Assembly: GCA_000310025.1 (NCBI GenBank) | Contig: FN649727.1 | Coordinates: 8,722,813-8,786,812, forward strand | Reading direction: 5' to 3' | DNA: 64,000 nucleotides | Source of the DNA: Ectocarpus siliculosus | Taxonomy: Eukaryota; Sar; Phaeophyceae; Ectocarpales; Ectocarpaceae | Shown here: positions 61,401 through 64,000 of the stretch, piece after piece | Layout: each line of letters begins with the position of its first letter | Numbering within the stretch: position 1 is the stretch's first letter | The notes under the pieces: model-generated | Seen by the model: the letters and a program-made list of their open reading frames with translations, nothing else | Told to the model about the DNA's origin: nothing | Databases searched by the model: none | Program-made: the position numbers and the translations under genes

Positions 61401-63716
61401 GTGGATGTGTTGGGGGATTTCGATGCGACACGCTTCTCTGTCTGTTGTGTCAGTCTTCTGTCTGCCAGACAGTGCAAGCTGGCAATAGTTTCGGGGTTAC
61501 CCACCGGGTAAACTATCGTTACGGACGTTGTCTCTGCTCTTGAATCGAAAGAAAATCTTGAGCGCTCACGTGCTTTACTCACGATTCTACGCCACGAGGA
61601 CGCGTACCCGTGTTCCTGTTCTTAGCGCTACCCCTGTACCCCCCCCCGCACACCCCACATGCTCCCTGAATGCCTCCCGTCGTTGGTGAAAACAGGTCAC
61701 TGTACGACCTCCCCCTGGGGGCAGACACGCGACAGGAGGTTTCCACCATGACTCTCGAGGTGACACGATGGTTGGTGGAGAGGGGGGTTCTCGTGGTGAT
61801 TGGGTTTTGGCGGTTTCAGCACACGCCTCTCAGTTGAGTCGCAGCGGCGCCGTTACGTTGCATCGCTCTTTGCGAGAGAAAGCCACGTGGGGAGGTTTGA
61901 GTTATTTTTACGGTAGGTGCCCTCCGACGAGCCGCGGGCAATACAAGTAAAAGTAGAAATCATCAAGAAGTGAAGCGTCGTGACGTACCAGTATCAGCAG
62001 AAAAGGAATCACACATAATTTGCTGTTGCTGTTGCTGTTGTCTCGGGGATCCATCCGTAGGCACACCAGGGACATGCCCCATTCCGTCCTTCTGTACCCC
62101 ATTCTGTCCTTGTTGTGCTCCCCTCAAGGCTCTATCCGTGGTGGACGAGGAGGACGTGCCTGTGGTCGTGCGGACCCTCTTTAAGACAGCCAGGGAGCGG
62201 GACAGCGCCATGGTGGTGTCGAGGGTGAGGGCCGAGTGCGCGGGGCTCGGCATGACGGCGCTGGCGGTGTTGGTCGACGTCCTGGCGGACACGTTCTCCA
62301 TCAACGAGGTAAGGTACTGCTGTGTCGGCAGAGCGCCTTGCCTAGTGGGTTCTTGTCCTGTGCAGTGTGCAGTAGGTAACCTCGGGTAGGTCCCGAGAGA
62401 ACGCGGGAACCGCAACACTTTCTTGTCTCTGCCTTACACACATGCCAACGTCGAACCAGAACTTCTGAATGCGTCTGCGTGAGCTGTAGATCCGTTGTCA
62501 CTGCCTCTCACGTATACCTGCACGGAACCAGATATGCACGTATGAGCTCTCCACCAATGGCTCCCAACCTCCTGCCTTACAAGCGCTTGTGTCGGGATGT
62601 TCCTCGCTCGCCCTTGATAGGCGCGGCTAGCCGAACAGAACGGACGCCTGACGGCCACCTATTCATGAAATTGCGGTGCAATACAAGGCAGTCTGGGTCG
62701 GTGAGGGCCCCGGCAGTCGAGACAGGGACGTTGATGTCTGCGGTTCTTTCACGACACGGCGACCACCCACGGTACTTTATACATTGTGCGCGCCCCCTCC
62801 CCCTGTCACCCTTATCCTGCCTTGCTCGATGCCGAAACCGAAAGAGCGTGGCGAAGACGTTTCTGGCGCAAGTTTCCGCCAGCGTAGCGTCGTCTGCCGC
62901 TGGCGAATCGCGATCCTTTGTTCCCTCGAGCGTGGCAGGGGCGGCAGGGGAACAAGGCGAAGAGGTTGATCCGCTGAGCACGCTGGATGTCGTCGGTAAG
63001 GAGGGTGACGGGGGGGGAGGCGCCGCACACGTTCATTGGCGCGTGTGTAAATCATGTCGTTAGATCACCGGTGTGCTTTTATCGTTTTGCGGTGATGTAG
63101 AAGTGAATCCGACACGTCGACACGAACCGAAAGTCTGATCTTTTTTGCTTTCTTCGTGGCCACGGGCGGGACTCCGTGACTTGCCTGCATCAGTTCGGGG
63201 TGTGGAGGGGGGGAGAGATGAGAGAGCTTCCATTCTCCGTTCTTTTGAAGCCGCCGACAACAATAACCACCAGGTCCCCACCTGTTCGGAACAAGGCGCG
63301 CTTGCCAGCCCTCACGATAGTATTCAAGATCACAATTGCAACAGGAGTGGACTACATACCTTATGCGATAGCCTATCATGTTCTACCGCCGCTGTGCCTC
63401 GTCAGCTTGAACCCAACTGCTAAACGACATTAACAACAACGACAACAACGATGACAACAACAACAACAACAACGTGATGCATTATCATCCACCAAACCCC
63501 GCAGGCTTTCTGCTGCTGCTGCCACACCGACGTCACGTGGCCGCCGTGCACAGTCTCCTCGACAAAATTTCAAGGAGACCCGAGCGGCTTCCAACGGACA
63601 AAATCGTGTCGTTGGCCGAGATGTCAGGAAAGCCTCCGTGGACCTGCATCGCAAGCCCCATCCGGGAACTCGGTCTGTGGGCCGCTATGGCTTCGCCAGC
63701 GTTGTCACGCGCTAGG
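58431..63716 (+). CDS. FANCD2 (Fanconi anaemia group D2) homologue, 5' part, continues past the window
   Basis: Supported exons: 58431-58532 (candidate), 59872-59931, 60237-60311, 61047-61201, 61696-61759, 62129-62308, 62845-62995 and 63505-63716. From 59872 on the phases join exactly. The translation follows the N-terminal region of FANCD2: TALLERLRMGLEE and RTILQGIRGAC, then LLQLLPLVSPPTALVEALPQ, KEYKDLLEGDRSMLV, GSLYDLPLG, DEEDVPVVVRTLFKTA (the 'eDLPvvvkFiL' block), a KTFLAQVSAS segment, and LLLLPHRRHVAAVHSLLDKI with DKIVSLAEM. FANCD2 pairs with FANCI, is monoubiquitinated and clamps on DNA to direct interstrand-crosslink repair in the nucleus. The start codon, an exon between 58532 and 59872, and everything after 63716, including the middle and C-terminal parts, are missing. 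63717-64000 is intron. Confidence 0.85.
61181..61310 (+). repeat. Duplicated exon-end/5' splice site in FANCD2
   Basis: CATGCTCGTGCACGTCATAG followed by GGTAAGAGGGGTTTG (61181 on) is repeated at 61235 as CATGCTCATGCACGTGTAGG with GTAAGAGAGGTTTGG. A third, partial copy (GCATTCTCGTGCACATCAAC) lies near 61294. The period is about 55 bases and the first copy contains the real donor at 61202. Confidence 0.85.
63432..63475. repeat. (AAC)n-like tract in FANCD2 intron
   Basis: An imperfect ACAACAACG/ATGACAACAAC run lies shortly before the acceptor at 63504. Similar AAC runs occur near 3890-3916 and 48150-48170. Confidence 0.8.
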
Positions 63717-64000
63717 GTACGTTTCGCTGTGGTTGTTTTGATTTCGTATTGTGGGCGTGTTTTGCATGTGTACGGTATCATGCACTTTGGTAGAGTAGGC
63801 TCTTCGTTGGGGGGGAAGGGGATGGTCGGCATGTCTAGGACTCTGTTAGCCAAGGATGTTTCTTGTTGGCGTCGGCATGCGATGGCCAGCTTCTCTCTCA
63901 TGACGAGTTGCTTCATCACGCGTCATGTGCCGTTCATCAGCCTCCGTCGGCATTTTCGGCGATTTCACTGTCGTACGGGTGGTTTTCGTTAAGAATTATT

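Overview
This is a nuclear genomic window from an intron-rich eukaryote, most plausibly a brown alga (stramenopile; Ectocarpus-like). That placement is inference. It rests on genes cut into many short exons by GT-AG introns of a few hundred bases, CT-rich tracts ahead of acceptors, closely packed genes on alternating strands, and the gene content (sulfotransferases, a P-class PPR protein, FANCD2). No rRNA, clear tRNA, CRISPR array or bacterial operon is visible. The gene models were built by hand from splice signals, phase agreement and protein families.

Layout. (1) 1-1758: no supported gene. (2) 1759 to about 11089, minus: a TMEM143/DUF3754-family membrane protein, with two C-runs and one stop that break the frame in the given sequence. 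(3) 12071-26177, plus: a 22-exon pentatricopeptide repeat (PPR) protein of about 1398 residues with one apparent 1-base insertion in exon 16. It is head to head with gene 2. (4) 30280-31781 and (5) 37928-41007, plus: two tandem paralogous type II membrane sulfotransferases that share no intron position. Between them lie a small transposon copy and a 1.6-kb foldback element that itself carries a 91-bp insertion. (6) 44920-52135, minus: an 11-exon membrane-anchored short-chain dehydrogenase/reductase of 414 residues. (7) 52556-57377, plus: a 6-exon, 208-residue protein of unrecognised family, head to head with gene 6 across about 420 bp; its last intron holds a 100-N assembly gap. (8) 58431 to beyond the window end, plus: the 5' part of FANCD2, the interstrand-crosslink repair scaffold.

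The genes do not form one pathway. PPR (organelle RNA), TMEM143-like (probably organelle membrane), sulfotransferases (Golgi-type, perhaps sulfated polysaccharides), SDR (membrane redox) and FANCD2 (DNA repair) are neighbours without an obvious functional link. The more unusual signals are structural: a three-copy TA-flanked MITE family, the foldback element with its nested insertion, tandemly duplicated 5' splice sites in two genes, a dispersed ACTGCTGT word that looks over-represented in non-coding DNA, and a false duplication beside the N gap.
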